Source: Pyramidobacter sp. C12-8 (GTDB taxonomy: Bacteria > Synergistota > Synergistia > Synergistales > Dethiosulfovibrionaceae). From it: 64,000 nucleotides of DNA. Position 1 is the stretch's first letter. Each line of letters starts with the position of its first letter. The position numbers and the translations under genes were made by a program. The stretch spans positions 1 through 64,000 of the forward strand of contig NZ_MUHX01000008.1 in NCBI RefSeq assembly GCF_002007215.1. The letters run 5' to 3'. Of the stretch, positions 63,778-64,000 are shown in pieces. The notes beneath the pieces were generated by a model. The model was not told the origin of the DNA. It searched no databases and was given only the letters and a program-made list of their open reading frames with translations.

Positions 63778-64000
63778 TCACTCCACCGTTTCCCGTTTTA
63801 GAATCTCGATCGCCGCGCCATAGTCGCGGAGGCGGTAATCGGCGAGGGCGTCGATGCGGGCGCGATCGGCGTCGGCGTAGCGGTCGTAGACGGCGGCGGC
63901 TTCGATGCCGGCGTTGCGGGCCGATTCGACGCCGACCAGAGAGTCCTCGAAGATCAGGCACTCGTCAGGCGCCGCGCCGAGGTCGCCGAGGATACGGAAA
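63778..64000 (-). CDS. HAD-superfamily hydrolase, C-terminal part (cut by window end)
   Basis: About 73 codons at the right edge end in TGA at 63778-63780. The stretch ECLIFEDSLVGVESARNAGI is the HAD motif III/IV region (D-x-D-like EDS) of beta-phosphoglucomutase-like phosphatases, followed by YRLRDYGAAIEIL. The start lies beyond the window. Substrate unknown. It is transcribed towards the ArsD-like gene, about 98 bases upstream of it. Confidence 0.85.
   Translation of the reverse strand, partial: FRILGDLGAAPDECLIFEDSLVGVESARNAGIEAAAVYDRYADADRARIDALADYRLRDYGAAIEILKRETVE

Overview
The window is a GC-rich chromosomal segment from a diderm (two-membrane) bacterium. Evidence for two membranes is a TolC-type outer-membrane channel with MacA/MacB-like partners and a trimeric autotransporter adhesin with an outer-membrane anchor. 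Gene content and order (mreBCD, a class B PBP, minCDE, rodA, a B12-type radical SAM protein with a DUF2344 partner, rng, smc; a membrane pyrophosphatase; GC-rich codon use) suggest Synergistota, perhaps near Pyramidobacter. That placement is inference from memory of gene content, not a sequence match. Two perfect 16-bp ParB-type parS palindromes, with smc in the same window, suggest an origin-proximal position.

Left part (1-24 kb) is the accessory zone. It holds a lower-GC AAA ATPase bracketed by two near-identical terminators, an exported proline-rich repeat protein, a tolC-macA-ATPase-permease efflux operon, and a plus-strand run of a SNF2-family helicase, a CobU-like protein lacking its P-loop lysine, and a family-4 uracil-DNA glycosylase. 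Next come a RelE/RelB-like toxin-antitoxin pair in an AT-richer stretch, a LysR regulator, an unrecognised protein with a frameshifted EamA transporter, a frameshifted trimeric autotransporter, a second EamA transporter and pyridoxal kinase.

The core part (24-61 kb) is almost entirely on the minus strand. In transcription order it includes pepP-like peptidase, hppA, dnaG, an S4 protein, eno-rex-yajC-secD-secF, lapA-like-recJ-rsh-dtd-MBL hydrolase-radC, mreBCD-mrdA-minCDE-rodA-radical SAM pair-rng-smc-trmN6-like-rsmI, and metG. Many genes overlap by 4 to 26 bp, so translational coupling is likely. The right end has bioY with a BirA-like operator over its promoter, an alanyl-tRNA editing protein, an ArsD-like protein with a His/Cys-rich tail, and the 3' end of a HAD hydrolase.

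The most unusual signals are: a three-copy interspersed repeat of about 150-165 bp with a long-range stem whose sides change together; the two parS sites; a CobU homologue with alanine in place of the P-loop lysine; an ArsD-fold protein that lost its cysteine pairs and gained a 14-His/5-Cys tail; a MinD reading frame with a 112-residue N-terminal extension; and several 46-62 bp terminator palindromes with no spacer. No tRNA, rRNA, CRISPR array or intact insertion sequence was seen.
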